From: Glandiceps talaboti
Taxonomy: Eukaryota; Hemichordata; Enteropneusta; Spengelidae
Direction: 5' to 3'
Assembly (NCBI RefSeq): GCF_964340395.1
Contig: NC_135570.1
Span: 17,734,822 to 17,798,821 of the forward strand
DNA length: 64,000 bases
Within the stretch, counting starts at the first letter, position 1; each line of letters starts with the position of its first letter. Below the pieces are notes generated by a model. That model searched no databases and was not told the origin of the DNA. It saw only the letters and a program-made list of their open reading frames with translations. A program made the translations under genes and the position numbers. Below are positions 60,810-64,000 of this stretch, in pieces.

Positions 60810-63800
60810 GGATATCGACTTATCTATAGGGGTCATTTCATACAATGGATATAGACTTATCTACAGGGGTCATTCCATACAGTGGATGTAGACTTATCTA
60901 CAGGGGTCATTTCATACAGTGGATATAGACTTATCTATAGGGGTCATTTCATACAGTGGATGTAGACTTATCTATAGGTGTCATTTCATACAGTGGATGT
61001 AGACTTATCTATAGGGGTCATTTCATACAGTGGATATAGACTTATCTATAGGGGTCATTTCATACAGTGGATGTAGACTTATCTACAGGGGTCATTTCAT
61101 ACAGTGGATATAGACTTATCTATAGGGGTCATTTCATACAGTGGATATAGACTTATCTATAGGGGTCATTTCATACAATGGATGTAGACTTATCTACAGG
61201 GGTCATTTCATACAGTTGATACAGACTTATCTACAGGGGTATTTCCATACAGTGGATGTAGACTTATCTACAGGGGTCATTTCATACAATGGATATAGAC
61301 TTATCTATAGAGGTCATTTCATACAGTGGATGTAGACTTATCTATAGGGGTCATTTCATACAGTGGATGTAGACTTATCTACAGGGGTCATTTCATACAG
61401 TGGATGTAGACTTATCTATAGGGGTCATTTCATACAGTGGATATAGACTTATCTACAGAGGTCATTTCATACAGTGGATGTAGACATATCTACAGGGGTC
61501 ATTTCATACAATGGATATAGACTTATCTACAGGGGTCATTTCATACAATGGATATAGACTTATCTATAGGGGTCATTTCATACAATGGATATAGACTTAT
61601 CTATAGGGGTCATTTCATACAGTGGATGTAGACATATCTATAGGGGTCATTTCATACAGTGGATGTAGACTTATATACAGGGGTCATTTCATACAGTGGA
61701 TATAGACTTATCTATAGGGGTCATTTCATACAGTGGATGTAGACTTATCTATATAGGGGTCATTTCATACAATGGATGTAGACTTATCTATATAGGGGTC
61801 ATTTCATACAATGGATATAGACATATCTATATAGGGGTCATTTCATACAGTGGATGTATATAGACATATCTATAGGGGTCATTTCATACAGTGGATGTAG
61901 ACTTATATACAGGGGTCATTTCATACAGTGGATGTAGACTTATCTACAGGGGTCATTTCATACAATGGCTATAGACTTATCTATAGAGGTCATTTCATAC
62001 AGTGGATGTAGACTTATCTATAGGGGTCATTTCATACAGTGGATGTAGACTTATCTACAGGGGTCATTTCATACAGTGGATGTAGACTTATCTATAGGGG
62101 TCATTTCATACAGTGGATGTAGACTTATCTATAGAGGTCATTTCATACAGTGGATGTAGACTTATCTATAGGGGTCATTTCATACAATGGATATAGACTT
62201 ATCTACAGGGGTCATTTCATACAGTGGATATAGACTTATCTACAGGGGTCATTTCATACAGTGGATATAGACTTATCTACAGAGGTCATTTCATACAGTG
62301 GATGTAGACATATCTACAGGGGTCATTTCATACAATGGATATAGACTTATCTACAGGGGTCATTTCATACAATGGATATAGACTTATCTATAGGGGTCAT
62401 TTCATACAATGGATATAGACTTATCTATAGGGGTCATTTCATACAGTGGATGTAGACATATCTATAGGGGTCATTTCATACAGTGGATGTAGACTTATAT
62501 ACAGGGGTCATTTCATACAGTGGATATAGACTTATCTATAGGGGTCATTTCATACAGTGGATGTAGACTTATCTATATAGGGGTCATTTCATACAATGGA
62601 TGTAGACTTATCTATATAGGGGTCATTTCATACAATGGATATAGACATATCTATATAGGGGTCATTTCATACAGTGGATGTAGACTTATCTATAGGGGTC
62701 ATTTCATACAGTGGATGTAGACTTATATACAGGGGTCATTTCATACAGTGGATGTAGACTTATCTATAGGGGTCAATTCATACAGTGGATATAGACTTAT
62801 CTACAGGGGTCATTTCATACAGTGGATGTATAGACTTATCTATATAGGGGTCATTTCATACAATGGATATAGACATATCTATATAGGGGTCATTTCATAC
62901 AGTGGATGTAGACATATCTATAGGGGTCATTTCATACAGTGGATGTAGACATATCTATAGGGGTCATTTCATACAGTGGATGTAGACTTATATACAGGGG
63001 TCATTTCATACAGTGGATGTAGACTTATCTATAGGGGTCAATTCATACAGTGGATATAGACTTATCTACAGGGGTCATTTCATACAGTGGATGTATAGAC
63101 TTATCTATAGGGGTCATTTCATACAGTGGATGTAGACTTATCTATAGGGGTCATATATCATACAATGGATATAGACATATCTATATAGGGGTCATTTCAT
63201 ACAGTGGATGTAGACTTATCTATATAGGGGTCATTTCATACAGTGGATATAGACTTATCTATATAGGGGTCATTTCATACAGTGGATGTAGACTTATCTA
63301 TATAGGGGTCATTTCATACAGTGGATATAGACTTATCTATTTAGGGGTCATTTCATACAATGGATATAGACTTATCTATAGAGGTCATTTCATACAATGG
63401 ATATAGACTTATCTACAGGGGTCATTTCATACAATGGATATAGACTTATCTATAGAGGTCATTTCATACAGTGGATATAAACTTATCTATATAGGGGTCA
63501 TTTCATACAGTGGATATAGACTTATCTATAGGGGTCATTTCATACAGTGGATGTATAGACTTATCTACAGGGGTCATTTCATACAGTGGATGTAGACTCA
63601 TCTATATAGGGGTCATTTCATACAGTGGATATAGACTTATCTACAGGGGTCATTTCATACAATGGATATAGACTTATCTACAGGGGTCATTTCATACAAT
63701 GGATGTAGACACATCTACAGGGGTCATTATTCATACAGTGGATGTAGACATATCTATAGGGGTCATTTCATACAGTGGATATAGACTTATCTATTTAGGG

Positions 63801-64000
63801 GTCATTTCATACAATGGATACAGACTTGTCTATAAGGGTCATTTCACACAGTGGATGTAGACATATCTACAGGGGTCATTTCATACAGTGGATATAGACG
63901 TATCTATAGGGGTCATTTCATACAGTGGATATAGACTTATCTACAGGGGTCATTTCATACAGTGGATGTAGACATATCTACAGGGGTCATTTCATACAGT
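60810..64000. repeat. 37-bp satellite, about 85 copies, runs off the window
   Basis: The unit is GGATRTAGACTTATCTAYAG, then GGGTCATTTCATACAGT. Variants are CAATGG for CAGTGG, GAGGTC for GGGGTC, ACATATC for ACTTATC, and a TATA insertion (CTATATAGGGG). Longer blocks repeat: for example, the CTACAGAGGTCAT unit at 61457 recurs at 62281, 824 bp later, with the same neighbours. Frames over it (61141-63406) read IDLSIGVISYSGCR repeats and are artefacts. The right end is not in the window. Confidence 0.97.

Noticed and set aside
61141-63406. IDLSIGVISYSGCR repeat frames as a protein
   Set aside because: Translations of the 37-bp satellite; insertions of TATA break the frame.

Overview
The window is 64 kb of AT-rich, intron-era metazoan DNA in which I can find no intact host protein gene, rRNA or tRNA. 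Retroelement types (a Tx1/L1-like LINE, a second LINE, a Ty3/Gypsy element with a DD35E integrase, a tRNA-derived SINE), DNA-transposon remnants (piggyBac-, hAT- and Harbinger-like) and very large satellite arrays together suggest a marine invertebrate genome, for example an invertebrate deuterostome, cnidarian or lophotrochozoan. The sequence alone does not let me choose among these.

Layout. 1-16.8 kb is a mosaic of dispersed elements. It holds a SINE (about 0.63-0.98 kb), two diverged tandem modules (1.2-2.46 kb), a 1.7 kb inverted-repeat element bounded by TTAA (3.0-4.7 kb), and a LINE ORF1 scrap next to a 36-bp repeat (6.35-6.7 kb). Next come a hAT-like element with a second TIR element nested in it (6.9-9.0 kb), a minus-strand LINE fragment (9.1-9.6 kb), a 5'-truncated Tx1/L1-like LINE with a poly-A tail (9.6-13.26 kb), and a 344-bp tandem family split by a 504-bp piggyBac derivative (14.5-15.8 kb). 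16.8-19.2 kb is a 23-bp minisatellite. 19.2-22.3 kb is mostly unassigned but holds a hAT-like foldback MITE with a clean target-site duplication. 22.28-40.66 kb is an 18.4 kb satellite of 44/46-bp units with a 5,444-bp higher-order duplication and a nested 760-bp one. 41-43.5 kb holds nested Harbinger-like inverted-repeat elements. 43.55-49.85 kb is a 25-30-bp minisatellite interrupted by a broken Ty3/Gypsy element (minus strand) and by 0.8 kb of unique DNA. 50.9-58.5 kb is a 64-73-bp satellite with variable G runs. 58.64-58.83 kb holds an inverted repeat with a 90-bp perfect palindrome at its core. 60.8 kb to the window end is a 37-bp satellite that continues beyond the window.

About half of the window is tandem repeat, in five unrelated families. 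This fits heterochromatin (pericentromeric, subtelomeric or another repeat-dense block). The protein-coding remnants are transposon genes, and all are broken: frameshifts and stops in the LINE; a protease active-site change, an in-frame stop, a homopolymer frameshift and a missing 5' end in the Gypsy element; only the first 76 codons in the piggyBac derivative. No genes act together as a pathway here. The window's value is as a record of nested insertion and satellite amplification. Most open reading frames over the satellites are repeat artefacts.
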